Source: Toxotes chatareus (Eukaryota > Chordata > Actinopteri > Toxotidae). From it: DNA of 64,000 nucleotides. The notes under the pieces are model-generated. The model saw only the letters and a list, made by a program, of their open reading frames with translations. It did no database searches and was not told where the DNA came from. Positions within the stretch are counted from its first letter, which is position 1; every line of letters starts with the position of its first letter. Shown here piece by piece: positions 36,519 through 46,944 of the stretch. The DNA is taken from contig JAFBJY010000418.1 of the NCBI GenBank assembly GCA_016801885.1, forward strand, positions 18,673-82,672. The letters are read 5' to 3'. The position numbers and the translations under genes are program-made.

Positions 36519-37113
36519 GGGGGGGGGGGGGGTTTCCCCCCTTTTTTTTGGGGGGCCCCCCCCCTGGTTTTTTTGGGGGTTTTTGGGGGGGGGGGGGCCC
36601 CTTTTTCCCCCGGGCCCCCCCCCCCCTTTTTTTTCCCCCCCCCCCCCCTTTTTTTTTCCCGGGTTTTTTTTAAAATTTTTAAAACCCCCCCCCCCGGGGG
36701 GGTTTTTTAATTTTTTTTGGGGGCCCTTTTTAAAAAAATTTTTTTTTTTTAAAAAAAAAAATTTTTTTTTGGGGCCTTTTTTTTTGGGGGGGGGGGGGTT
36801 TTTTTCCCTTTTTCCCCCCTTTTTTTTTTTTCCCCCCCCCCTTTTTTTGGGGGGGGGGGCCCCCCCCCCCCCTTTTCCTTTTTCCCCCCCCGGGGGGGTT
36901 TTTTTCCCCCCAAAAATTTTTTTTCCCCCCTTTTTTCCCCCCTTTTTTAAAAAAGCCCTGGGTTTTTTTTTTAAAAAAAAAAAAAAATTTTTTTTTTGGG
37001 GGGAAATTTTTATTTATTTGTTTTTAAAAAAAGGTTTTTTTTAAAGAAAAATTTTTTTTTTTTTTTAAAAAAAATTTTTCCCTTTTTTTTCCCCCTTTTT
37101 TTTTTTTTTTTCC

Positions 37114-37149
<36 letters not shown>

Positions 37150-37299
37150 GGTTTTTTGGGGGGGGTTTTTTTTAAAAATTTTTTTTTTTTTCCAAAATTT
37201 TTTTTTTTTTAAACCTTTTTATTTTTTTTTTTTTTTAAAAAATTTTTTTTTTGGGGGAAAATTTTTCCCTTTTTTTAAGGGGGGGGGGGAAAACCCGGG

Positions 37300-37335
<36 letters not shown>

Positions 37336-37348
37336 GTTTTTTTTGGTT

Positions 37349-37379
<31 letters not shown>

Positions 37380-37849
37380 CCTTTTCCCCCCCCCCAACCC
37401 CCCCTTTTTTCCCCCTTTTTTGGGCCCCCCAAAAATTTTTTTTTTTAAAACCGTTTTTTGTTTAAAATGGGGTTTTTCCTTAAAATTTTTTTTAAAGGGA
37501 AAAATTTTTTTTTTGGCCCCGGGAAAAAACCCCAAATTTTTTGGCCAAAAAAATTTTTTTTTGGGGGTTTTTTTTTGGGGGGGTTTTTTTTTTTTTTGGG
37601 GGGTTTTTTAAAAATTTTCCCCCAAAATTTTTTTTTTTTCCCCCCCCAAATTTTTTTTTGGGGGGAAAGGGGCCTTTAAAAAGGGGGGTTTTTCCCCCTT
37701 TTTTTTTCCCCCCCCCTTTTTTTCCCCCCCCCTTTTTTGGGGGGGCCCCGGGGGGTTTTTTTTTTTTTTTTCCCCCAAAAAAAAGGAAAATTTTTTTTTA
37801 GAAAAAAAAAAAAAAAAATTTTCCCCCCCAAAAAAAAAAAATTTTTTTT

Positions 37850-37883
<34 letters not shown>

Positions 37884-38996
37884 AAAAAAAATTTTTTTTT
37901 TTTTTTTGGGGGGGGTTTTTTTTTAAAAAAAAACCCAAAAAATTTTGGGAAAGTTTTCCCCTTTTTAAAACCCCCCCTTTTTTTTTGGTTAAAACCCCCA
38001 AAGGGGCCCCTTTGGGGTTTTTTTTTTTTTTCCCCCCTTTTTTTGGTTTTTTGGGGGGGTTTTTTTTTCCCCCAAAAAAAAAGGAAAAAGGGGAACCCAA
38101 AAACCCCCCCCAAAAAATTTTTTCCCCCCCCCCCCCCTTTTTTTTTTAAAATTTTTTTAAAAAAAAAAATTTTAAAAAAAAATTTTTTTTTCCCTTTTTT
38201 TGGGGGGGAAAAATTTTTTTCCCCCCCCTTTTCCCCCAAAAAAAAAAAAACCCCCTTTTTTTAAAAATGTTTTGGGGGGGGTTTTTTTTTCCCCTTTTTA
38301 AATTTTAACCAAAAAGAAACCCCAAAAAAAAAAAAGAAAAAGGGGGTTTTTGGGTTTTTTTTTAAAAAAGGGGAAAACCAAAAAAAAATTTTAAAATTTT
38401 TAAATTTTTTTTTTGGTTTTCCCCCCGGGGAAAGGGAAAGGGGGCCCCCCCCCCCAAAAACCCCCCCCCCCTGAAAAGGGGGCCGGGGGGTTTTTTTAGG
38501 GGGTTTTTTAAAAAAAAGGGAAATTTTTAAAAAAAATTTTTGGGGGAACCCCGGGGTTTTAAATTTCCCCCTAAAAATTTTTTTGGGGAAAGGGTTTTTT
38601 CCCCAATTTTTTCCCCCAAAAAACCCCCCCAAATTTTTTTTTTTTTAAAAAAATTTTTTTAAAAAAAAAAAAAAAAAGGAAAAAAACTTTTTAAAAAAAA
38701 AATTTTTTAAAAAAAAAAATTTTGGGAAAAACCCCAAAAAAAAAAGGGAAAAAAAAATTTTAAAAAAAAAGGGCGGGTTTTTTAAAAAAAAAAAAAAGGG
38801 GGGGGGAAAAAAAAAAAATTTTTCCCCTTTTTTTTTCCCCAAGAAATTTAAAAAAAAAAAATTGGAAAAAAAATTTTTTTAAAAAAAAAAAAAATTTTTT
38901 TTTTTTTAAAAAATTTTTTTAAAAAATTTAAAAAAAATTTTTTTTAAAAAAAAAAATTTAAAAAAATTTAAAAAACCCCCCAAAAAAAAAAAAAAA

Positions 38997-39031
<35 letters not shown>

Positions 39032-39738
39032 ATTTTTTTTTTTAAAAAAAAAAAAGAAAAATTTCTTTTTTTTAAAAAAATTTTTTTTTGGGGGGGGGCC
39101 CCCCCCCCCCCCCCCCCCCAAAAAAAAGGGGCCCCCCAAAAAAACCCGGGGGGAAAAAAAAAAACCCCCCCCCGGGGGGGGGGGGGTTTTTTTTTTTTTT
39201 TTTTTCCCCCCCCTTTTCCCCCCTTTTTTTAAAAACCCCGGGAAAAAAAAAGGGGGGAAAATTTCCCCCGGGGGGGTTTTTTTTCCCCCTTTGGGAAAGG
39301 GGGTTTTTTTTAAAAAAAACCCCCCCTTTTTTTTTTTAAAAACTTTTTTTTCCCCCCCAAAAATTTTTTTTAAAAGGGGGGTTTTTTTTTTAAAAATCCC
39401 TTTTTTTTTGGGGGGGGGGAAAAAAATTTTCCCCCCCGGGGGGGTTTCCCCAAAAATTTTGGGGGGGGAATTTCCCCCCCCCCGGGGCCCCGGGGGGGCC
39501 CCGGGGTTTTCCCCCCAAAAAAGGAAAAGGGGAAAACCAAAAACCAAACCCAAAAAAAAAAGGGGGAAAAGGGGGGGGGGCCCAAAAAAAACCCCCCCCG
39601 GGGGGGGGGGAAAAAATGGGGCCAAAAAGGGGGGGGGGGGCCCCCTTTTTTTTTTTGGGGTTTTCCTTTTAAAAAATTTTTAAATTTTTTAAAAAAAAAA
39701 AAAAAAACCCCCCCAAAAAAAAAAAAAAACCCCCAAAT
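34286..39738. other. Homopolymer-block artefact, not annotatable
   Basis: The same character as bases 1-2975: long consecutive runs of single bases with almost no isolated bases. The longest open frames here translate into strings of F, G, P and K. Readable sequence returns abruptly at about 39739. Confidence 0.94.
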
Positions 39739-39863
39739 TCCCAACCTCAATTACTCCACATTGGTTTACATTAAATCGTTAAATCGCAGTCTTTTATGCG
39801 TTATGTAATGCGACAGCGTGACATCGCGATTGCGATTAGATTAATCGGGGCAGCACTAGTTGA
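39739..39863. mobile_element. hAT-type MITE terminus (probable)
   Basis: The stretch with TCGCGATTGCGAT and ending in GATTAATCGGGGCAGCACTAG resembles the terminus of common fish hAT elements that end near ATTAATCGTGCAGCCCTA. The other end would lie in the artefact block, so the call rests on one end. Confidence 0.45.
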
Positions 39864-39867
39864 CATC

Positions 39868-40002
39868 AGTATAGAAAGAACTGTGGGAGATTCAGCCTTT
39901 TAGTGGTTCAAAAGTAACTGGACAAATACACATGAAGTGAAACAAACTGATCAGATTTAATATTTAGTGTAAAACTTTTGCAGTCATTGACTCAGTATCA
40001 TT
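39868..40002 (+). mobile_element. Tc1/mariner-type non-autonomous repeat fragment
   Basis: The sequence from TATAGAAAGAACTGTG through AACTGGACAAATACACATGAA to GCAGTCATTGACT matches 46560-46700. The other copy continues to a stretch with CCAAATACTTATGG, typical of a fish Tc1-type repeat. Here the fragment is cut off by the LINE tail that begins at 40003. Confidence 0.6.
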
Positions 40003-40459
40003 CAAGATTCAAGATTCAAAGGGTTTATTGTCATTTGCACAGTAAGGAAACAGGTTTCCTGTACAATGAAATTCTTACTTTGCTCTTCACCCAGAATGCC
40101 ATACAAAACGTTGTAAGTAAATAAAATAGATAATAGTATTTACAAAATATTAATAAGAGCATAAGTGAAAAAAAAAAAGTTACACAAAATATAAACTGTA
40201 CTGATATATACAAATCAGCTGTTGTGCAAGTTCAGCTGAGAGTGAAGACTGTGCAAAAGAACTGTTATGTGAACAGTGCAGTATGTGTGCAGTTATTAAG
40301 GTGCAGAACAGTAATAAATAATAACAGTCAGTATGTGCAAAAGTTGGTATGTGCAAAAGTTGCAGCCTGTTGTAGCCTGTTGTTACAGACTCCTGTCAGC
40401 TGTTGAGGAGTCTGATGGCAGACGGGAAGAAAGAGTTTTAAGTCTGGTGGTCCTGCACT

Positions 40460-42296
40460 TCACACTCCTGTACCTCCGGCCTGAAGGGAGGAGAGTGAAC
40501 AGACCTTGTTGTGGGTGGGTGGGGTCCTTGATGATGGAGGCAGCTCTCCTGTGGACTCTGCGCTGGTAGATGCTCTGCAGAGAGGGCAGAGGAGTCCTGG
40601 GATCTTAGACGCAGTCTTCACCACTCTCTGCAGGCGTTTGCGGTCCATGGCAGTGGAGCTGCCGTACCACACAGTGATGCAGCTGGTCAAGATGGACTCA
40701 ACAATGCAGCTGTAGAAGTTCCTGAGGATCTTTGGTGACATGCCAAACTTCCTCAGCCTCCTCAGGAAGTACAGCCGCTGCTGAGCTTTCTTCACCAGCT
40801 GTGTGGTGTTGAGTGTCCAGGTGAGGTCGTGGCTGAGGTGGACCCCCAAGTATTTAAAGCTGCTCACCCTCTCCACTTCCAGACCCCGGATAAGTAGTGG
40901 CTGATGAGGGCTCCTCTCCTTCCTCATGTCCACTATCATCTCCTTGGTCTTGTCTGTGTTGAGGGTGAGGTTGTTGTCCTCACACCATGTCACCAGAGTG
41001 GCCACCTCCCTCCTGTAGGCTGCCTCGTTCCCGCCAGTGATGCGTCCCTATCACGGCGGTGTCGTCCGCAAACTTCAGGATGATGTTGTCCTTGTGAGAG
41101 GCCACACAGTCGTGGGTGAACAGGGTGTAGAGGATGGGACTGAGGACACAGCCCTGTGGTGTGCCGATGTTTGTGATGATGCTGGCTGAAGTCTTTTTCC
41201 CTATTCTGACAGACTGAGGCCTGCCAGTCAGAAAGTCCAGGAGCCAGTCACAGATGAAGGGGTGTAGTCCAGGGAGAACAGTTTGTGTGTGAGCTTGTGG
41301 GGAATGACCGTGTTGAATGCGGAACTGTAGTCAATAAAGAGCATCCTGATGTAGGAGTCCTTATTCTCCAGGTGTGAGAGGGAGATGTGCAGTGCTGCGG
41401 CGATAGCATCTGAGGTGGACCTGTTGGACCGGTAGGCGTACTGCAGGGGGTCCAGTGTGGCCGGGATGCTGCTCTGAATGTGGGGCAGCACCACTCTCTC
41501 AAAGCACTTCATAATGATTGGAGTGAGTGCTACTGGCCTGTAGTCATTCAGGCAGGTGGGGGGGGCTCTTCTTGGGGAGGGGGACAATGGTAGTGGTCTT
41601 GAAGCAGGAGGGAACAGTTCTCTGGCTGAGGGAGAGATTGAATATGGAGGTGAGAACGTCTGTCAGCTCGTTGGCACATGCTCTGAGGGCTCGTCCAGGA
41701 ATGTTGTCTGGTCCTGCCGCCATGGGGTTGATCCTCCTCAGGGCTTTGTGTACCTGGGCTGATGAGACGACTGGTGGGGGTGAGGGGGGTGTAGTGGTCT
41801 GAGAGTCTGTGGGCCTCCTCTCTGTGTGGGCGGTGGAGGTCTCAAAGCGGGTGTAGAATGTATTGAGGTCATCAGGCAGGCTGTCTGTGGCACTGATGGT
41901 ACTGGTGCTGCTTCTGTAGTCCGTGATGTGCTGCAAGCCCTGCCACATGCGCCCAGAGTCGGCAGTGGAATAGAAGCCATCCAGCTTCTCTCTGTACTGC
42001 CTCTTGGCAGCTGTGATGGCCTTTCTCAGTCCGTACTTTGCAGCTTTGTACTCAGCCTCATTGCCAGATGTAAATGCAGTGGAGCGAGCACGCAGCATGT
42101 GGCGTACCTGACTGTTTATCCAGGGCTTCTGGTTAGGAAACTTCCTGACTTGGATGGTGGGCACGATGTTCTCCACACAAGTGCTAATGTACCCAGTCAC
42201 ATAGTCAGCATAATCCTGTACACTGACAGAAGAGTCCTCCAGAGTGGCTGCAGCTTTGAACACATCCCAGTCTGTAGCAGTAAAACAGTCCTGCAA
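40460..42296 (-). pseudogene. LINE reverse transcriptase, frameshifted
   Basis: The RT copies LINE RNA into DNA at the nicked target. In order: a linker and RT N-terminus with NQKPWINSQVR, NPMAAGPDNIPGRAL and VPSCFKTTTIVPLPKK (41550-42296); LNDYRPVALT, LDPLQYAYRSNRS and the first catalytic Asp in FIDYSSAF at 41315-41338; the catalytic FADD box at 41061-41072; then WCEDNNLTLNTDKTKE, FKYLGVHLSHDLTW and ILTSCITVWYG (40460-41005). One frameshift lies in a G run near 41555 and another near 41048, a few codons after FADD. Both catalytic aspartate boxes are intact, so the copy was inactivated recently by small indels. Related to the element at 10130-12610 but not the same family. Confidence 0.88.
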
Positions 42297-43313
42297 TGTG
42301 CCCTCAGTCTCAGGTGTCCAGAGCTGAACCTGTTTGGTGACTGGATTCGATTGTTTGAGTCTTTGTCTGTGGGCGGGTACAGGAACAAAGAGATGTGGTC
42401 CGAGTGTCCGAAGTGGGGGGCGGGTGCGGCCCTGTATGCACCCTTTATGTTGGTGTAAACATGATCCAAAGTGTTCTTGTCACGGGTGGGAATGTCTATA
42501 TGCTGGTGGTATTTGGGAAATACAGTCCGTAAATTGCACTGATTAAAGTCGCCTGCAGCAATAAAGACAGCGTCAGGGTGAGCCGTCTCCAGTGCGCTGA
42601 TGACGTCGTGGAGCTTGCCGAGTGCCGCTGCAGAGTTGGCTCTCGGAGGATGTAGATCGCGCCAAAAACACAGATGTAAACTCCTTGGTAGGTAGTAGGG
42701 ACGGCACTTAAGCATCAAAACTCCACATCAGGCGAACAGTGCTGATGAACAGTCCGTACATCTTCACACCACGTGTTGTTGATAAACACACACACGCCCC
42801 CTTTTCGCCTTACCGGTAGGCTGCTGTCCGGTCTCCTCGGTGAATGGAGTGAGTCTGTAGCTGAACAGCGGAATCTGGGACGTTCTCTGAAAGCCAGGTT
42901 TCGGTGAAAATCAGAGCGCAGCATTCTCTTATTTCCCGCTGTGATGTAGTCCTGGCTCTTAGCTTGTCCAGTTTGTTCTCCAGAGACCGCACGTTAGCTA
43001 GCAGGAGGCTGGGTAGCGGTGGTCGGGTTGCTCGGGCTTTCAGTCTAGCGTGGAGCCCTCCCCTCTTGCCTCTCTTGCGGCGCCGTCTCCGTAGCACTCT
43101 CCTCGGGTCAGCTAGCTCACAAGAGGCCGGCGCGCCGGGGCCTTCGTGGTGGTGGTGGTGGTGGTGGTCATGGGGTCGCACAATGAGTTGCAGATCTGGT
43201 GGTATAAATCCGCTAAACTCGAAACTGTGCGAGTTTGCAATGTCAAGTAATGCCTGTCTGTTGTATGCAAACCCTGCATGGCATCTGTGCAGTACAGAAA
43301 GTAAAAAAAGCAC
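42197..43313 (-). pseudogene. LINE APE-type endonuclease, frameshifted
   Basis: The endonuclease nicks target DNA to prime reverse transcription. It starts with a basic, histidine-rich leader, then LLLANVRSLENKLDKLRA and LIFTETWL (about 42890-43010), GGVCVFINNTWC (about 42760-42810), AGDFNQ at 42539-42556, LDHVYTN and GHSDHISLFL with GHSDH at 42395-42409. These are the metal and catalytic motifs of APE-like nucleases in the correct order. Frame changes near 42820 and 42715 break it. The frame overlaps the start of the RT segment. Confidence 0.87.
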
Positions 43314-43390
43314 GCTAAAAACAACAAAAAAATGGCATTCGAGAGCGACGCGCGAGCAAACATGTTCGCCTCGGGGCGCCGAGTAACTCA

Positions 43391-44417
43391 GATTGACTCC
43401 AAAGTGAAATTTCTAGTTTTGGGAAATTGGGAAACTCCTACCTCTGTAAACTTAGTTCTTAACCTAAGAGACTTGACAGGTCTCTTTGTCAAAACACACC
43501 TCAATGCAACCCCTTTAGTAGCCCGGTACGGATTAGCTCAAATATGCTAAATTAAACCCCTGCCGTTGGTGGCCTGTATCGTTGCTTGTGTGCATTGAGA
43601 CCCAAAAACACAGTGCATACTCACCCAAGCAATGAGCAAAAAAATAAAGATCACAGTACCTTTCCAGAGCAACGCGGGTCCATGCCAGAGTAAGTGTATC
43701 CAGGTAGTACTCTCCATGAGATTCAGGAACCAACCCAGAGCAGGAGGAGGTAAAGTCCGATGGCCCAGTCTTATTCCAGCATGGCCAGAGGAACTCTGAG
43801 CGATCCTGGCTAGCTCAGAGCGCCATTCGGTTGTTGTCTCTCATTTCCAGACCCAGAAACAGTCCAACGGCGTCACACAGTCCAAGCAGGGCTACTTAAA
43901 TCCAGTTATGTTAGCTTGCAGCAGCGCCAAGATCCGGGCCATGTTTCCCTCTATTTCGCTGTAAGCAACGAGCAGCTAACTATGTCCTCAAACATTTCAA
44001 AACTTTTTAATCAAAGTTCTGTTAAAAAGACTGGTCTTCCGGCAGATTATCTTCCAGATAATCCTAACACACTCTAGTCCACAAACCCTGGCTCTCTTCT
44101 CAAAGGAAAACTCTGCATCGAATGAAAACTGCTCCTCCATGGTCTCCCCATATAGTTTTTTTCTCTGAGACACAATGATCACTGCATGCACGGCCCTGTG
44201 AGCCAATCCACACTCACTACACTATGTGACTCCAGGTACATTTCTCCTAGAAGATTACAAGATAAAATAAAATAGATTTTTACATTTTAATGTAAAATAA
44301 ATTAATAAAAACACATTGAAGCATACTAAACTCTCTATGAAATTAAACTATTTGAATACATTTTAATTCCTGTTTTAAACTTCGCTTTTTTTTAACCCAT
44401 TTGTTGTTAACTTTTAA
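43391..44417. other. Unassigned sequence 5' of the LINE
   Basis: No domain recognised. It may include the 5' untranslated part of the minus-strand LINE, since GC-rich sequence continues to about 44000. No target-site duplication could be paired with the LINE 3' end. Confidence 0.45.
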
Positions 44418-44905
44418 CCCTTTTAAACCTGCCATAGAACCAAATCCTCCAGAACATATTTTACATTTTTACCTGCTGTGGTGCCACATATTTTTCTAAA
44501 TACAGAGATGTCTTAGCTGTATCCCTCAAAATTAGAAATATAAAAAGTTGCACAAAATAATTTTAAACCACAATAAATTTGAGTGTATTCACTGGCTAGT
44601 TTTTGAGATACACTCAAATTTATAAACCAAGACAAAACAAAACGAACACCCGCTATCTGGATTATACTAGTTTTATTGTGTGCGCTTGTTTATGGATTTT
44701 TGCGACTTTTTACTGGTTTTCTGCACACACCCTCTGTGGAAGAGAACAGCTCTCTGAGACATGTTTAAAGTTTGATATGTAAGTGTTACTCCTCCGGTTT
44801 AATATGCAAAAAGAATTATTGCTCTATCTTATGTGGTTGCAGTTTTACGGCATTTAAAAATTGATATGCAAAAGAGATCGCCTGGCGCCCCGTCGGTTTA
44901 AGGCC
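44418..44905. mobile_element. Possible piggyBac-type MITE
   Basis: The left end reads TTAA then CCCTTTTAAACCTGCC, and the right end near 44893-44905 reads GGTTTAAGGCCC, roughly its inverse. TTAA targets and CCCTT ends are typical of piggyBac elements. The right TTAA is not clear. A perfect 16-base inverted repeat lies inside at 44573-44588 and 44608-44623. Confidence 0.35.
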
Positions 44906-45312
44906 CATATCTAATGATTTTCACAGTTTATTCAATCTTTTGAGGTTTTCAGTGTATTTTGTTTTTATCCAGCTTAACATATATGAACTCTGACTGAGAT
45001 ACAAACTCACTTGTGCTTTGTTATAAAGTGCTTTAGATGATTACTCAGGAGTGTTAATGACATCAGTGAAACCTATGACAGAAAATTTCAGTGACCTTTT
45101 ATTTCACTATGAAACCAAGATTTCAACTTAATACTAAGTAATGAGAACTGTAACAAAATATATTACACATTTCTATTGTGAAAACAATGTGAGGGTCTAA
45201 TACTGCAGAGAGGAAAACTCAGACCGGGTCTTGTGAATCAAGTCAAGACATACAGTTCAAGGTGGTTGTGTAGTGTTACTCTTTATACCTGTAATCAGTA
45301 TGCCATAATACT
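44906..45312. other. Unassigned AT-rich spacer
   Basis: No coding or repeat signal recognised on either strand. Confidence 0.5.
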
Positions 45313-45920
45313 AGGGGTGTGTGATATGGCCGATATTAGATCGTGAAGGATGTTAGAAAGTGCTGACGATCTGCCAGAGGAGAGATCTAATTATAGATCT
45401 ATAGGGCACACTCCTATTAATTGCAGCTCTATATTGCGCTACAGCGCATGAGAATTTTTTTTTCCTTGGGCAACTAACAGCCAGCCGGCGTGAACATGAC
45501 CAACCAATCATGGCGCATAAGCTGAGCAGTATTTATATTTTTTTTAGGTGTAGTGGGTAGCCATGGCCGACAACGAAAAAGTGAAAGCTTGAGTTGGTCC
45601 CAAAAAGAACTCCACTTCAGTTGTATGGACAGTGTTGGGGAGTAACAGAATACATGTAATGCACCGTTTCTGTCTTGGCCAATGCATTCCTGTCCCAGCT
45701 CTGTTCTGCCAGCTCGCGACTCCATTCTGACTGAGTGATCAGGCAAATGAAAGCTTGTTTATTACGTTTGTTTGGAGTTGGGGCTTCTTGGAAATGCATC
45801 GGGTTGCCTTCGTTCATTTAGAAAATAAATATAAACTTGGCAGAAACAGAGAAGTATAAATCAAAGTAATACATTGATTTCAACAATGTAACTTGTATTC
45901 TGAACACTATTTAAACTGTA

Positions 45921-46107
45921 CTTTCTTAGAGAAAATTGAATCGAAGGCAACTGACTAGTGCGGACTAGATAGACCGATGCATACGAACTGATGAAGCCCT
46001 TGGATAAGAGGCTAAACGCCTTCCCAGACAAACATATGTCCAGTTGCCTTCGATTCAATTTTCAAAGAAAGAACTATGACCTGGATGAATGAGAACATTC
46101 ACAGACA
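45921..46107 (+). mobile_element. Penelope-like short insertion with hammerhead-type core
   Basis: This 187-base insertion is flanked by the 13-base direct repeat TATTTAAACTGTA at 45908-45920 and 46108-46120. It contains a perfect 23-base inverted repeat (45931-45953 and 46041-46063). Between the arms is a hammerhead-like layout: CTGATGA at 45988-45994, a stem II helix 45995-46013 with GGAT loop, AAAC at 46014-46017, and GTC at 46039-46041. Many fish genomes carry related sequence with GAAAC at that point, and hammerhead motifs are known in Penelope-like elements. Here the G before AAA is T, so cleavage is unlikely. The Penelope assignment is from remembered family resemblance. Confidence 0.65.
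45988..46041 (+). ncRNA. Hammerhead-ribozyme-like motif, probably inactive
   Basis: The conserved CUGAUGA box, a paired stem II (AGCC/GGCU and CUU/AAG with a bulged A), an AAAC box and a downstream GUC cleavage-type triplet are in the correct order. The core G that should precede AAA is replaced by U at 46013, which should abolish catalysis. The stem I pairing is offered by the flanking inverted repeat but is separated from CUGAUGA by about 34 bases, so the fold is not canonical. Confidence 0.5.
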
Positions 46108-46559
46108 TATTTAAACTGTAACAAATGGAATACAGTTACAGTTAACAGCCTATTACATGTATTCCGTTACTCCCCAACACTGCGTATGGAACTGGTTTGG
46201 GTTTTCTCCAAAGCGACAAAAGCGCCAAACAACTGTCATTTGCAAAGTTTGCACCGAGGAAGGTTCGAGCTTGGGATGGCAACACAACAAACCTCTTTAA
46301 CCACCTGAAGAGGCAGCATCCGGGAAACAATTTGGTGAGAGCTGTACAGCCAGGCCAATCACATATCCAGCCAGTGGTAATGGCTAAGATATTGATAAAA
46401 AGCATGCCATATGAGAGAAGTAGCAAATGGTGGAAAGAGGTGACTTTTTTGTCTTTAGGGCTAAGTTTTGTTATAGAGAATAGTTTGGTTCTAAAGTAAC
46501 TTCACTGTAGAAAATGAATTTGTGATAAAATCGTGATACATTGATTTGCCTATTAAAAC

Positions 46560-46805
46560 AATATAGAAAGAACTGTGTGGGAGATTCAGCAGCCTTAGTA
46601 GTTCCAAAAGTAATTGGACAAATACACATGAAATTAGAAAACAAACCTTATCTGATTTATTATTTGAGTGTAAAATCCTTTGCAGTCATTGACTGTAGTA
46701 TCCCATTATTATATTTTCAAAGTAGATGTGCTGAGAGCCTGAAGAACATAATATGTCTAACTGTCCAAATACTTATGGCTCTTTGACTGTACATGTTCGT
46801 TTATT
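46560..46805 (+). mobile_element. Tc1/mariner-type non-autonomous repeat
   Basis: Shares its left part with 39868-40002. It continues through GTAATTGGACAAATACACATG and TGCAGTCATTGACTG to GTCCAAATACTTATGG near 46763, a sequence shared with a widespread fish Tc1-type element whose ends contain CCATAAGTATTTGGAC. No transposase is present. Confidence 0.6.
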
Positions 46806-46811
46806 ACAGAT

Positions 46812-46937
46812 TGTGGCCATATTTAACTGTCATGTCTCCAACTTGTTGAGAATAAACACAAAGATTTGGATCAGAGCCAATGAAAGATGATCATCAATGT
46901 AGAAACTCCTCATTGGTTAGCATGTGGATAAAGCTGA
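46812..46937 (+). repeat. Segment inverted relative to 17641-17755
   Basis: The reverse complement matches the NLR intron segment at 17641-17755 through ATCAGAGCCAATGAAA, GATGATCA, AGAAACTCCTCATTGGTT and AAAGCTGATAT. It lies directly beside an L2 end at 46945. No coding signal is seen. Confidence 0.78.
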
Positions 46938-46944
46938 TATATTC

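Larger units (their letters stand above)
40003..43390 (-). mobile_element. CR1/Rex1-group LINE, near-complete, inactivated
   Basis: A non-LTR retrotransposon on the minus strand. Reading from the 5' side at about 43390: an APE-type endonuclease, a linker, a reverse transcriptase and a 3' tail of repeated TTGAATC units at 40003-40020. Coding parts are listed separately. At least four frame breaks separate them, at about 42820, 42715, 41555 and 41048. The 3' end abuts a Tc1-type fragment. A GTG run at 43146-43168 gives a histidine tract near the amino end. The Rex1/CR1 label rests on protein motifs and the tail, not on a database match. Confidence 0.85.
45630..46182. mobile_element. hAT MITE with 8-bp target duplication
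   Basis: Ends are inverted: CAGTGTTGGGGAGTAAC at the left and GTTACTCCCCAACACTG at the right, with the inverted similarity continuing inward through ATACATGTAAT. The flanks are TGTATGGA (45622-45629) and CGTATGGA (46183-46190), an 8-base duplication with one mismatch, as expected for hAT. The element is 553 bases, non-coding, and sits in the BED-finger reading frame of an older hAT. It carries a later insertion at 45921-46107. Confidence 0.88.
45562..46330 (+). pseudogene. hAT transposase N-terminus with BED zinc finger, disrupted
   Basis: An ATG at 45562 opens MADNEKVKA, followed by a TGA stop, then VGPKKNSTSVVW up to the MITE insertion at 45630. After the MITE the frame resumes as WFGFSPK and TTVICKVC (46190-46255), shifts frame, and ends in GNTTNLFNHLKRQHPG (46279-46325). 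The C-x2-C and H-x4-H pairs with NTTNLFNHL are those of a BED finger, the DNA-binding domain of hAT transposases and ZBED proteins. The remaining transposase, including the catalytic core, is absent. Three independent lesions (stop, insertion, frameshift) make it clearly dead. Confidence 0.82.
45313..46540 (+). mobile_element. Old hAT element with split BED-finger transposase
   Basis: The left end TAGGGGTGTGTGATATGGCC is of a kind common in fish hAT elements. The matching right end is not found; similarity fades after ATCGTGATAC near 46535. Between them is the start of a transposase on the plus strand (listed separately), interrupted by a MITE at 45630-46182. A Tc1-type fragment follows at once. 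Confidence 0.65.

Noticed and set aside
34286..39738. Long open frames of up to 267 codons on both strands
   Set aside because: They are runs of F, K, G and P produced by homopolymer blocks; no composition or motif of a real protein.
41826..42458. Plus-strand open frame of 210 codons
   Set aside because: It is the shadow of the LINE linker and endonuclease on the minus strand, whose motifs are unambiguous.
42904..43386. Plus-strand open frame of 160 codons with a tryptophan tract
   Set aside because: Antisense reading of the LINE amino end; the tryptophans come from the GTG run.
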